A stretch of 49,093 nucleotides of DNA, taken from a virus. The notes beneath the pieces were generated by a model. The model saw only the letters and a list, made by a program, of their open reading frames with translations. It was not told the DNA's origin and did not search any database. A program made the translations under genes and the position numbers. This document shows positions 1 to 7,841 of the stretch, in pieces (position 1 is the stretch's first letter; each line of letters begins with the position of its first letter). The DNA lies in the IMG/VR virus record IMGVR_UViG_3300027503_000759, positions 1 through 49,093 of that record. One strand, given 5' to 3'.

Positions 1-1
1 C

Positions 2-124
2 AAGACGGTCATGACCCGCAGGATTGTGGCGGTGGATTATGTGCGGGATGAACAGTCTGTCTGCATCAAGGTCTTCCGTGAGGACGGCCTGTATTTGACC
101 GACAACTTCATTGTCACCCACAAC
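2..124 (+). other. C-terminal end of an intein in the recombinase P-loop
   Basis: The residues just before the recombinase core match intein C-terminal splicing blocks. A beta-strand block CIKVFREDGLYLTDNFIV is followed by THN and a +1 Thr. The final His-Asn is the catalytic pair for asparagine cyclisation, and Thr is the +1 nucleophile. The rest of the intein, including any homing endonuclease domain, lies upstream of the window. Insertion in an ATP-binding P-loop is a well-known intein site because it is highly conserved. Confidence 0.85.
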
Positions 125-991
125 ACTTCCACGGCGTTGTCCTTTGCCGCCCAATGCCAGAAACCAGAATACGGCAATCGGCATGTCTACTACCTGAATA
201 TTGAGGGGCGCCTCAAGGAGATGAACCTCAAGGGGACGGCGGGACTCAACCTCGACAAATTCACCATCTTCCGGTCAACGCCCGAGCGGATTCTGACCGC
301 CAAGGATTACTTGACCTTGGCCATGAAGGCGATCAACACCGATCCCGGCTGTCTGGTCATCATCGACTCGGTCTCCGCTTTGTGCGACGAGAAGGAAATG
401 GACGAGGGGGTCGGCTACGAGAACCGCGGTGCTGGCAACAAGATTTTTGCCGGGTTCTGCCGTCAGGCTTCCAATGTTGTGCCCGTTCGCAATTGTTTTG
501 TCTGGGCGATCCTTCACCTGACACAGTCCCAGGGGATGTATGGCGGTTTTGTCGAAAAAGGAAGTCGCACCCTGCAATACCAGGCCGATGTCCAGATGCG
601 GGTCAAGTTTGATCGGGCCTGGAAGGTCGGTTCTGGCGGCAACGAAAAACAGATTGGCCAGCAGGTTCACTGGCTGATTGAGTCGTGCGCCCTCGGCCCG
701 CCCCAGATGGAAGTGGACAGCTATATCCGCTATGGCATCGGTATCGACCATGTCTACGAGGCGATCAATCTGGGTGCGCAACTCGGCTTGATCGGCAAAG
801 CCGGGGCGTGGATGAGCCTAGACTACATGGAACGGCACCTCGACCTGATGGGCGTCGACAAGTGGAATGATGATGCCATCAAGAGGGTCAAGACCCAGGG
901 TGGAGAGAAGCTGTACAAACTGCTTCAGGACAACCCCTCCTGGATTGCGGCGCTTGAGTCCGAAATCAACGCCATGCTCCACCCGTCATGA
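2..991 (+). CDS. RecA/UvsX-type recombinase, 3' part, interrupted by an intein (gene begins before the window)
   Basis: The frame is open from the window edge, so the N-terminus lies outside. The first 41 codons are the end of an intein and the mature recombinase resumes at Thr (125-127). The junction reads VTHN then TSTALSFAAQ, so the intein sits inside the Walker A motif (GK|T). The extein then shows a Walker B strand (CLVIIDSVSAL, about 350-385) and an L2-like segment after HLTQSQGMYGG (about 515-600), as in RecA family strand-exchange ATPases. The 288-residue extein part is compatible with a RecA C-terminal core. The role would be homologous recombination, repair and recombination-dependent replication. 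It is followed by an ATGA overlap with the next gene. Choosing between RecA, UvsX and Sak4-like families needs a profile search; the family-level call is solid. Confidence 0.85.
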   Translation, partial: KTVMTRRIVAVDYVRDEQSVCIKVFREDGLYLTDNFIVTHNTSTALSFAAQCQKPEYGNRHVYYLNIEGRLKEMNLKGTAGLNLDKFTIFRSTPERILTAKDYLTLAMKAINTDPGCLVIIDSVSALCDEKEMDEGVGYENRGAGNKIFAGFCRQASNVVPVRNCFVWAILHLTQSQGMYGGFVEKGSRTLQYQADVQMRVKFDRAWKVGSGGNEKQIGQQVHWLIESCALGPPQMEVDSYIRYGIGIDHVYEAINLGAQLGLIGKAGAWMSLDYMERHLDLMGVDKWNDDAIKRVKTQGGEKLYKLLQDNPSWIAALESEINAMLHPS

Positions 992-1392
992 AAGTCAAGG
1001 GCTTAGACGGCAGGACCTACACTTGGTCCTTCACCGGCAGATCTCATTCGGGGGCCGAGCTGGCCCCTCTCCGTTCCGGTTTGCACGGCCGCGTCCGGAC
1101 GATCCTGCGCAGGATTTATCCCGTCGACAGGATCATGGAGGAGGTCGGATTGCCGGGGTCGAACGGCTTGCGGGTGGACTTTTATCTGCCCCTGCGCAAT
1201 CTGGTGGTCGAGGCGCACGGGGAGCAGCACTATCGTTTTGTCGCCCATTTTCATGGGACGATCATGGGTTTTCTGGAATCAAAAGCCAGAGACCAGAAGA
1301 AGTTGGACTGGTGCCATCTGAACGGCATCCAGGTGATTGAGTTGCCCTACAACGAGGAGGACGAACAGTGGGAGAAGAGGCTGAGGCAGTAA
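988..1392 (+). CDS. Small free-standing endonuclease, PD-(D/E)XK / DUF559-like
   Basis: A 134-residue protein whose start overlaps the recombinase stop as ATGA. The middle contains RVDFYLP followed about eight residues later by VVEAHGEQHY. This resembles the catalytic D...E-x-x-G-x-x-H-Y pattern of Vsr/DUF559-type small nucleases, and a QKKLDWCHLNGIQVIELPY segment supplies a typical final strand. It probably cuts DNA, either in recombination and repair beside the recombinase or as a homing-type enzyme. The position directly after an intein-bearing gene fits both ideas. The catalytic assignment rests on motif reading; no HNH or GIY-YIG motif is seen. Confidence 0.6.
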   Translation: MKVKGLDGRTYTWSFTGRSHSGAELAPLRSGLHGRVRTILRRIYPVDRIMEEVGLPGSNGLRVDFYLPLRNLVVEAHGEQHYRFVAHFHGTIMGFLESKARDQKKLDWCHLNGIQVIELPYNEEDEQWEKRLRQ

Positions 1393-1841
1393 AGTCATCG
1401 TCCCAGTCGGTCGATGAAATGCTGGACAGTTACGAGAAGATGATCCTCCCAGCGGAAGACAAGGGCGCAATGCGCTACATCAACATGTCGCAGCACGAGC
1501 TGAACGCCATGTCCGCAGAGGAGTGCAATGAGGCCGCCGTCATGTTGACGAGTCTGGCTTTCCATGTCGCCAAAGCCTGCAACAAGCTGCGGGCGAAAAT
1601 CCGGTATTGCAACGAGGCGATCCTCAAGTGTATTGCCAGCAAGACCGCAAATTATCGGTACAACTCGCCCGACGAAAGGAGGGCGTTGGCAATCCAGGAG
1701 GATGATTTCGCCAGCAACACGAAAAGGCAGGAGGTTTCCCTCTCCTGTCGTCTGGAGAGGATTGATTACCTTTCCCTGCGTCTGGAAAAGGTGGCTGATA
1801 TGTTTGCGTCTTTGGCTGCGACCAAGAGGAGACAACAATGA
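1368..1841 (+). CDS. Hypothetical protein, alpha-helical, recombination operon
   Basis: 157 residues from a GTG start, chosen because GAGGAGG lies seven bases upstream (about 1354-1360); it overlaps the endonuclease gene by 25 bases. The sequence is mostly helical, with a motif DKGAMRYINMSQHELNAMS near residue 30 and a likely coiled coil over the last 100 residues (many Leu, Arg and Glu). I do not recognise the family. Lying between a recombinase and the helicase, it might be a mediator or loader in the manner of UvsY, but there is no visible sequence match and this is only a positional guess. Confidence 0.7.
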   Translation: MGEEAEAVKSSSQSVDEMLDSYEKMILPAEDKGAMRYINMSQHELNAMSAEECNEAAVMLTSLAFHVAKACNKLRAKIRYCNEAILKCIASKTANYRYNSPDERRALAIQEDDFASNTKRQEVSLSCRLERIDYLSLRLEKVADMFASLAATKRRQQ

Positions 1842-2257
1842 GTGACAAGGATTTGCTGAAAAAGATGGCTCTGGCGATGGCGTCGGAGGACTGGGCGACC
1901 GTTGCCGAGGTGGCCAGCCAGATGGCTGGCAAGGAGACTACCCCTCCCGAGGTCGCTGCAAAACCGAAGAAAGCGCCCAAAAGCAAAAAGGCACCAGAAC
2001 CTGCCAAGTCTGTATCGACCAACCAGTTCAAGGATGACCTGTCTCTTGAGAAGGGACATATTGCCACCGACAAGAAGCTAAACCGGAAGATGCGCCCGGC
2101 AGCCCGCAGACCTCCTTCGCAAAACCAGAGGATGGTTGATGTGGTCTGTCCAAAGTGCAACAGGACGCATCAGGTGGCAGCCGTGCAGGCGGCGTTGCGG
2201 CGCGAGATCGATTCCGGGGTGGTTTGTCCTGGTTGTCTGAAGAGGGGGAGATCATGA
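1838..2257 (+). CDS. Hypothetical protein with C-terminal zinc ribbon
   Basis: 139 residues, ATGA overlap with the preceding gene. The N-terminal part is helical, followed by a low-complexity Lys/Ala/Pro linker (about residues 40-60). The last 40 residues hold two paired cysteines, CPKCNRTH and VCPGC, spaced like a small zinc ribbon. Such proteins often bind nucleic acid or other replication proteins. A role at the fork is inferred only from its place immediately before the helicase gene, with which it again shares an ATGA. Confidence 0.7.
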   Translation: MSDKDLLKKMALAMASEDWATVAEVASQMAGKETTPPEVAAKPKKAPKSKKAPEPAKSVSTNQFKDDLSLEKGHIATDKKLNRKMRPAARRPPSQNQRMVDVVCPKCNRTHQVAAVQAALRREIDSGVVCPGCLKRGRS

Positions 2258-3705
2258 ATCAAGATCCGGCAGCAGAGAGGGCCGTTTTGGCGGCTCTTCT
2301 CAAGGGTGGGCACGAGGCATGGGTGGATGTCTCCGATGTGTTGTCGGCAGACTGTTTCAGCTGTGGCACCAACGCCGTCTATTACCGTTGCCTGGAGAAG
2401 GTTCTTGCCGAACCGAACTCCAAGGCAGACATCCCCTCCATTGTGTCGGCGGCTGGCACTCTGGGGTTTGCGGACACCTTCAAGTCCCAGGAAGAGCAGA
2501 AATACCTGCGGGCCTTGGCTGTTACTCCGGTTGAACCATCCAATTTGCGCAGGTTGGCTGCGCGTTTGGTGAAACTGCACAAGGCCAACGAATTCTCGGA
2601 AGTGATGAAGGAGTCGGCCCAGAAATTGGCCAGCATTTCCGGGGACGAGACGCTGGGCGAAATCCTGGGGATCGGTGAAGAAGCGGTTTTCAATTTCGTT
2701 GGGAGCCTGGGCAACCAGTCCGAAAGCCTGGCGCATATCTCCAAGGATCTGGACGAATACATCGACTATCTGGCCGCAAACCCGTCAGATGTCATGGGGA
2801 TCAGTTCTGGTCTTCCCCAGTACGATGCCGCCATTGGCGGGGGGTTCCAGCGTGGCACAGTCAATGTCATCGGTGCCCGACCCAAGACAGGCAAAACCCA
2901 GCTGGCAGACAATATCGCCCTGCATGTCGCCTCCAAGCTGAATATTCCCGTGCTCAACCTGGACACGGAAATGTCCGCAAAGGAGCATTGGCACCGCATG
3001 TTGGCGAACCTAGCCAATGTGACCGTGGACGATGTCAAGAGTGGCAAGTTTGGCGCCGACGAGGTGAAGTCCAAGGCGGTCTATGAGGCCAAGGAGAAGC
3101 TGAAGAACATCCCCTACCACTATGCCTCCATCGCCGGCCAGCCGTTTGAGGAGACGGTCGGGTCGATGCGTCGCTGGCTGTACCGGCATGTCGGTTTCGA
3201 CGAGTCTGGACAGACCAAACCGGCTCTCATTGTCTTCGATTACATCAAGCTGATGGACGACCGCAGCATCACCAAGAACATCTCGGAATTCCAGGCGTTG
3301 GGTTTCCTGATGACTAACTTGCACAATTTTGCGGTGCGTTATCAGGTGCCTGTCTTGGCTTTTGTCCAGTTGAACCGGGACGGCATCAACGCCGAGGACA
3401 CAAGCACGGCCAGCGGTTCCGATCGCATCATCTGGCTCTGCTCAAATTTCAGCATCTACAAGTGGAAGTCCCAGGAGGAAATGGCCGAAGAGGGTGTGGG
3501 TCCGGACGGGGTCAGGTACAACCTGAAGCTCATTCCGGTGGTGTCTCGGCACGGCAAGGGTCTTGATGGTGGGGATTACATCAACATTCAGGGGCAGTAC
3601 GAATATGGCAGACTCAAGGAAGGACCGACGCGGAACGGACTACTCCGAAGCAAACCCACGCGGTCAGGCTTCGACAATCCCACCCAAGAGTCCGCAGAAT
3701 TTTGA
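2254..3705 (+). CDS. Replicative DNA helicase, DnaB family
   Basis: 483 residues from the ATG that overlaps the previous stop. An in-frame start further upstream at 2155 would overlap the preceding gene heavily. The N-terminal region (about 1-110, starting NQDPAAERAVLAALL) is the DnaB N-terminal domain. The RecA-like core carries Walker A GARPKTGKTQLA (about 206-217), Walker B LIVFDYIKLM (about 325) and a FVQLNRDG motif near 370. DnaB-family hexamers unwind the fork 5' to 3' and recruit primase. The gene is followed by, and overlaps, the primase gene. No intein is present in the core. Confidence 0.9.
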   Translation: MNQDPAAERAVLAALLKGGHEAWVDVSDVLSADCFSCGTNAVYYRCLEKVLAEPNSKADIPSIVSAAGTLGFADTFKSQEEQKYLRALAVTPVEPSNLRRLAARLVKLHKANEFSEVMKESAQKLASISGDETLGEILGIGEEAVFNFVGSLGNQSESLAHISKDLDEYIDYLAANPSDVMGISSGLPQYDAAIGGGFQRGTVNVIGARPKTGKTQLADNIALHVASKLNIPVLNLDTEMSAKEHWHRMLANLANVTVDDVKSGKFGADEVKSKAVYEAKEKLKNIPYHYASIAGQPFEETVGSMRRWLYRHVGFDESGQTKPALIVFDYIKLMDDRSITKNISEFQALGFLMTNLHNFAVRYQVPVLAFVQLNRDGINAEDTSTASGSDRIIWLCSNFSIYKWKSQEEMAEEGVGPDGVRYNLKLIPVVSRHGKGLDGGDYINIQGQYEYGRLKEGPTRNGLLRSKPTRSGFDNPTQESAEF

Positions 3706-4726
3706 GCGGCTGCGCAAAATAGCAGCTGCCGCCACCCAAAAGCTGGAGACTGTTCTTGACGCCCTCGGGCTGGAGTACAAGCCTGCCGAGAATTCCTTCT
3801 TTACGGCATGCCCAGTCCATGGTGGCGACAACCCGACCGGCTGTAGGGTTTACTACAACGCCTCGATGGGCTACTGGCAATGCTTCACTCGTGGTTGCGA
3901 GAAAGTCTTCCGGGATGACACTTTCGGGTTTGTGCGGGGAGCATTGTCCCGCCAGCGTTACGGGTGGGTCGCTGAAGGAGACAAGGTCGCCACGGTCGCA
4001 GAAACCGAGAAGTTCCTTTCGGCTCTGTTGGCGATTGCCCCGGGGGCAGACATACCCCAGGTTGACAAGAGTCAGCGGGAATTCGTCACGGCAACCCGGA
4101 TCATGCAGGTCGAGAGCGGTCCCGTGGGCAAATGGGGGCGTGATCTTGTCCGATCCCGGATGGAGATACCCAGCAAGTTCTTCCAGGGGCGCGGATTTGG
4201 CCAGGAGGTCTTGAACCATTTCGATGTCGGCGACACGAAGCAGGGGCCTTTTGCTGGCCGCGCTGTTGTCCCCGTTTATGACTACACGGGCCGCATGGCC
4301 GTTGGTTTTTCTGCCCGGGCCATCGGGGACATGCAGCCAAAGTGGCGTCATTCCGAGGGGTTCTCCCGCTCCCGCGTCCTTTACAACCAGTTTGCTGCGT
4401 TTCGGGATGCTCGTCGCAACGGAACCATCATCCTGACTGAAGGCCCCTGTGATGTTTGGCGCCTTTGGGAAGCCGGTTATCACAATGCGGTGGCACTGTT
4501 TGGCGTTGCCTTGAGCGATGCCCAGCAAGTCCTGCTGGAGTCATCTGGAGCAAGCCGTGTGATCGTCTTCCTGGATGACGATGAGGCTGGCCAGATAGCT
4601 TCACAAAAAATCATCGGCCAGCTTTCTCGGTCTTTTCGAGTGCTTTCAGCCCAGGCTGGCAAGGGACGCGATCCTGCCGATTTGTCTGTCGACGAAATGA
4701 AAGAGATTTTAGGGAGACTCAAGTAA
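3605..4726 (+). CDS. DNA primase, DnaG type (zinc-binding and Toprim domains)
   Basis: 373 residues starting at ATG 3605, preceded by AGGGG. It overlaps the 3' end of the helicase gene by about 100 bases in another frame. A zinc-binding module CPVHGGDNP...C...WQCFTRGC (about residues 69-100) is followed by a Toprim domain with ILTEGPCDVWRLWEAG (about 275-290, catalytic Glu) and FLDDDEAG (about 321-328, metal-binding acidic cluster). It synthesises RNA primers for lagging-strand replication. At 373 residues it is shorter than a host DnaG (about 580), lacking an obvious helicase-binding C-terminal domain, which is usual in phages. The next gene starts on its last base. Confidence 0.88.
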   Translation: MADSRKDRRGTDYSEANPRGQASTIPPKSPQNFERLRKIAAAATQKLETVLDALGLEYKPAENSFFTACPVHGGDNPTGCRVYYNASMGYWQCFTRGCEKVFRDDTFGFVRGALSRQRYGWVAEGDKVATVAETEKFLSALLAIAPGADIPQVDKSQREFVTATRIMQVESGPVGKWGRDLVRSRMEIPSKFFQGRGFGQEVLNHFDVGDTKQGPFAGRAVVPVYDYTGRMAVGFSARAIGDMQPKWRHSEGFSRSRVLYNQFAAFRDARRNGTIILTEGPCDVWRLWEAGYHNAVALFGVALSDAQQVLLESSGASRVIVFLDDDEAGQIASQKIIGQLSRSFRVLSAQAGKGRDPADLSVDEMKEILGRLK

Positions 4727-5343
4727 TGCTGATAGGAATCGCTGGACGCAAGGGTGCCGGTAAAGACACTTTGGCCATGGATTTGGTGAGAAGTTCCTAC
4801 CGCATCAACAGTTATTTCGGCGGCGGCAAGGTCTTCCATATGGCCGACACACTCAAGGAAGTGTGCATCAAGCTGCTTGGTCTTCAGGCTGAGTTGGTCT
4901 ATGGCACCCAGCAGGACAAGGAAAAGCCCACCCATCTGAAATGGGAGGATATGCCCACCTACCCGCTGATGACGAATCCGAAACCTTCCGGGGTCATGAG
5001 TGTGCGGGAGGTACTGCAATATTTTGGCACCGAAATCTGTCGCAAAATGTACCCGAAAGTTCACATTGACGCAACATTGAACGCAATTGCGCAATACGAG
5101 GAAAAGTCAGACTCCAAAGGGATTTATGTCGTTGCCGACCTGCGTTTTCCCAACGAGTGCCAAGCCATCAAAGAAGATGGTGGAATCGTCATAGGTTTAA
5201 CACGAGGTGAAAAAGGTGACAATCATACTAGCGAAAATGCTTTAGACGACTATTCTTTTGATGTGTTGATAGACAATATCGGCATGTCTCGCGAAGAACA
5301 GCTTGAAGCCGCCATAAAATCCCTGAGAAGGAGCTACCGTTGA
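4726..5343 (+). CDS. Deoxynucleoside monophosphate kinase
   Basis: 205 residues. The N-terminus MLIGIAGRKGAGKDTLA is a P-loop of the phage dNMP-kinase type (T4 gp1-like), and VREVLQYFGTEICRKMYP and VADLRFPNECQAI are further family-like segments. It would phosphorylate dNMPs released from host DNA towards dNTPs for phage replication. It is part of a nucleotide-supply group with the MazG and nucleotidase genes downstream. The gene starts at the final base of the primase stop and ends with TTGA shared with the next gene. Base composition becomes more AT-rich from about 5200 onward. Confidence 0.85.
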   Translation: MLIGIAGRKGAGKDTLAMDLVRSSYRINSYFGGGKVFHMADTLKEVCIKLLGLQAELVYGTQQDKEKPTHLKWEDMPTYPLMTNPKPSGVMSVREVLQYFGTEICRKMYPKVHIDATLNAIAQYEEKSDSKGIYVVADLRFPNECQAIKEDGGIVIGLTRGEKGDNHTSENALDDYSFDVLIDNIGMSREEQLEAAIKSLRRSYR

Positions 5344-6401
5344 TCGTCACTTTTTTGCGATCCAGCTCAGTTGGGTCTTACGGGTGGTGTCCTCATAAGT
5401 TCTTTATCACAAGCAACTTAGGACACAAGGAACCATCCGGCAAAAAAGCAGAATCTGGCAATATTGTTCACAAGGCCCTGGAGTTGTTGGCCCGCAAAAA
5501 ATTAGCGCATCAAAATAGAGAGCGAACTTTTTCTGATCCAGAAGTCGAAAAAGAGTTTGATACGGCCACCTTCACCCCGGAATTGGCTATAGAAGCTGGT
5601 TGGGATCACTACACCAACCCAGAACGGACTATTCATCCCTGGACCAAAGGTGATCGTAAAAAATGTGAACAATGGACTTGGGATGTCCTGCTGTTTAACG
5701 ACGGCATGTTCTCTCCGGTCAATCGCAATGTTGTCATGCCAGAGCAATATTTTGAAATCACTCTGCCGCACGACTGGGCCAAGTACGAATATTCCCTGCC
5801 TGATGGTCGTCGCTATGAAGGCCAGTTGATTTTGCGTGGCACGATGGATCTCGTCACCAGGGTGAGGCCTGGACTCATCGAATACATCGATTGGAAAACA
5901 GGCAAGCGTCGATGCTGGGTAAAAGACAAGGTAAAAGAATACGAAGATATGTACGAAGATTTTCAGCTTCGTCTATATCATTATGCATTGTGCGAGCTTT
6001 ATCCAGACGACGATATCTTAATGACGATCTTTTTTGTGCAGGATGGTGGTCCTTATTCTCTCTGCCTGCAACGATCCGATCTGCCCGACACCCTCCAGAT
6101 GATCCGTCGTGAGTTTGAGAAGATCAAAAGAGACAACGCTCCCAGCCGGATTCTTGACCGCGACCCAAACAACTGGAAATGTAGTCGCCTCTGTTCTTTT
6201 TTTGATGACGAACATCCAGAGTCTGGTCTTTCGACCTGTCAACACTACAGGAACGAAATTGTTCAACTTGGCATCGACCGGGTTGTTGCCAAATACGCTC
6301 TGGGCGAACCCTGGGCTGGATATGGGTCTGGTGGCGGTAGAACAGAAAGGGTTGACGAAACCGCCAATCAAACCGTAGTATCTTCGGGAGTTGTGTCGTG
6401 A
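5340..6401 (+). CDS. PD-(D/E)XK nuclease, RecB/Cas4-like, with cysteines suggesting an Fe-S cluster
   Basis: 353 residues. The TTG start overlaps the kinase stop. Recognisable RecB-family nuclease pieces in order: SGNIVHKALELL (catalytic His, about 40), GTMDLVTRV (Asp, about 165), IEYIDWKTGK (D-x-K, about 182-190) and QLRLYHYALCELY (Gln/Tyr motif, about 210). One Cys near residue 17 (WCPHKF) plus C-x3-C and a later Cys near residues 281-301 resemble the Fe-S-coordinating layout of Cas4/AddB nucleases. The likely role is exonuclease processing of DNA ends in recombination or host-DNA degradation. The Fe-S idea is inference from cysteine placement. The gene is more AT-rich than its neighbours. 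Confidence 0.75.
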   Translation: MIVTFLRSSSVGSYGWCPHKFFITSNLGHKEPSGKKAESGNIVHKALELLARKKLAHQNRERTFSDPEVEKEFDTATFTPELAIEAGWDHYTNPERTIHPWTKGDRKKCEQWTWDVLLFNDGMFSPVNRNVVMPEQYFEITLPHDWAKYEYSLPDGRRYEGQLILRGTMDLVTRVRPGLIEYIDWKTGKRRCWVKDKVKEYEDMYEDFQLRLYHYALCELYPDDDILMTIFFVQDGGPYSLCLQRSDLPDTLQMIRREFEKIKRDNAPSRILDRDPNNWKCSRLCSFFDDEHPESGLSTCQHYRNEIVQLGIDRVVAKYALGEPWAGYGSGGGRTERVDETANQTVVSSGVVS

Positions 6402-6898
6402 CTAACTGTCATTTGAAGATCGGGACTAAGACCACATTAAACGAAGCCGAGCAAAGATTGGCTAAGTTCTTGGCAAAGTCCAGATATATGCAAAACAGGA
6501 AGTCCAACACAAAAGACGGCAAGGTGGGGCCGCAGGACTGCGAGACAACTGATCTGGAAGGAATCGCTGCCGAGATCGCTTTCTGCAAGATGACCAATGT
6601 TTATCCAGATTTGCAACTGGATGAACGCCCCGACTTCGACGCAACTTTGCCCTGTGGCACCACTGTGGATGTCAAGGCCACTCGCTATAGAAGCGGTCGC
6701 CTTTTGGCTGTCCCCGGCAAGGCCAACAAATCAGACGATCTTGATGCGTATTCGCTCATTGTGGGCGAGTTTCCAGGCCCCTATGAGTTTAGGGGCTTTA
6801 TGAGAAGTGATGACCTCTTGCGGCAAGAGAGACTCACCAATTTGGGCCACGGCCCGACCTACGCCGCGGATCAGAAGGAGCTTGTTGAACAACCATGA
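6398..6898 (+). CDS. Putative restriction-endonuclease-fold protein
   Basis: 166 residues from a GTG that overlaps the previous stop. A helix LEGIAAEIAFCKM is followed by PDFDATLPCGTTVDVKAT, which fits the E...D...(D/E)-x-K layout of PD-(D/E)XK enzymes, with DVKAT as the D-x-K strand. The segment GRLLAVPGKANKSDDLDAYSLIVGEF would form the next strand and helix. The substrate is not evident. It may act on DNA in the same recombination and degradation steps as the adjoining nuclease, or be an inactive structural relative. Confidence 0.55.
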   Translation: MTNCHLKIGTKTTLNEAEQRLAKFLAKSRYMQNRKSNTKDGKVGPQDCETTDLEGIAAEIAFCKMTNVYPDLQLDERPDFDATLPCGTTVDVKATRYRSGRLLAVPGKANKSDDLDAYSLIVGEFPGPYEFRGFMRSDDLLRQERLTNLGHGPTYAADQKELVEQP

Positions 6899-7221
6899 GT
6901 CTTGCCAATTATCAGGTGGATGCCCGCACGACTGCTATCTACCCGCCCGAAGTGAAGGTGATCTATCCGGCTCTTGGTCTGGCCGGGGAGGCCGGTGAGG
7001 TCTGCAACAAAACCAAGAAGATTTTGCGCGATGACGGTGGAAGGATGACTGAGGAGAAGCGGACTCAGCTGATCGACGAGTTGGGCGATGTCCTCTGGTA
7101 TGTCGCCAACCTCGCCACCGATCTGGGAGTGACCCTTGACGAAGTGGCCAGGATCAATCTGGCCAAATTGAACAGTCGCAAAGAGCGTGGCACCATCACG
7201 GGCAGCGGGGACAATCGGTGA
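6895..7221 (+). CDS. MazG-like nucleotide pyrophosphohydrolase
   Basis: 108 residues, ATGA start overlap. The signature GLAGEAGEVCNKTKK (about residues 29-43) and IDELGDVLWYVANLA (about 62-76) supply the acidic E-x-x-E and E-x-x-D metal-binding clusters of all-alpha NTP pyrophosphohydrolases. These enzymes hydrolyse (d)NTPs or ppGpp-like nucleotides, and in phages they are thought to adjust nucleotide pools or the host stringent response. It lies between nuclease and nucleotidase genes and overlaps the next start (GTGA). Confidence 0.88.
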   Translation: MSLANYQVDARTTAIYPPEVKVIYPALGLAGEAGEVCNKTKKILRDDGGRMTEEKRTQLIDELGDVLWYVANLATDLGVTLDEVARINLAKLNSRKERGTITGSGDNR

Positions 7222-7799
7222 CCAAGCTGACCTGCTATTTGGATTTGGACGGGGTCCTGGCGGATTTTACCGCCGGGGCCATCTCCCTCCACAAGCTCCC
7301 GGTCACCCACAAGGATGTGGACTGTTGGGATTTTCACCACAAGCTAGGCTTCCAGGGCGACAACGAGAAGAAGTTTTGGGAGCCTATGGGCTTCGACTTC
7401 TGGGCCAACCTACCCAAGACCAGAGAGCACGATGCCGTACTGTCGATCGTGGAAGAGGTTTTTGGCGACAAAGTAGTAATAGCTACTTCTCCAGCATCAA
7501 CGCCAGGGTGTGTTGAGGGCAAGATTGCCTGGATCAACAAACATCTTCCGGCTTATTCGCGTAGGTTTGTTGTGGGCGCCTCCAAACACCTCATGGCCAG
7601 TTACGGCAAAATCCTGATAGACGATTACGAAGTCAACACAAAACGCTTTTTTGAGCACGGTGGAACAGCTATTCTTTTCCCTAGGTTATACAACAGTCGT
7701 GGTCATCTGACTGTCAACGGTCATTTTGACAAGATGGACACCTTTCATATGTGGCTAAAGGATGCGGTGCGTTACCATAATTTTTTCGGGGATGCTTAG
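7218..7799 (+). CDS. HAD-superfamily 5'(3')-deoxyribonucleotidase-like phosphatase
   Basis: 193 residues from a GTG overlapping the MazG stop. It has the HAD motif I YLDLDGVLADF (about residues 7-17, nucleophile Asp), motif II near VIATSPAS (about 90-95), and a motif IV-like LIDDYEVNTKRF (about 132-143). This combination and length match the 5'(3')-deoxyribonucleotidase (NT5C) family, which dephosphorylates dNMPs. With the dNMP kinase and MazG genes it suggests active tuning of nucleotide pools. Its stop is followed by a G-rich leader for the polymerase gene. Confidence 0.8.
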   Translation: MTKLTCYLDLDGVLADFTAGAISLHKLPVTHKDVDCWDFHHKLGFQGDNEKKFWEPMGFDFWANLPKTREHDAVLSIVEEVFGDKVVIATSPASTPGCVEGKIAWINKHLPAYSRRFVVGASKHLMASYGKILIDDYEVNTKRFFEHGGTAILFPRLYNSRGHLTVNGHFDKMDTFHMWLKDAVRYHNFFGDA

Positions 7800-7836
7800 G
7801 GGTAGGGGTTGGTCTTTGTCTTTCAGGGGTGGGGGT
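7799..7836 (+). promoter_or_regulatory. G-rich leader overlapping the ribosome-binding region of the polymerase gene
   Basis: Four G-runs (7799-7802, 7805-7808, 7826-7829, 7831-7835) lie in the 42-base gap before the ATG at 7842. The last two act as the purine-rich ribosome-binding site. The set could also fold as a G-quadruplex with a 17-base middle loop, which would hide the ribosome site. The structure is a prediction from the sequence only. Confidence 0.4.
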
Positions 7837-7841
7837 TGTCA

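Noticed and set aside
3614-4528. Minus-strand open frame of 304 codons opposite the primase
   Set aside because: The plus strand carries the primase zinc and Toprim motifs. The reverse frame is isolated on the wrong strand of a dense operon.
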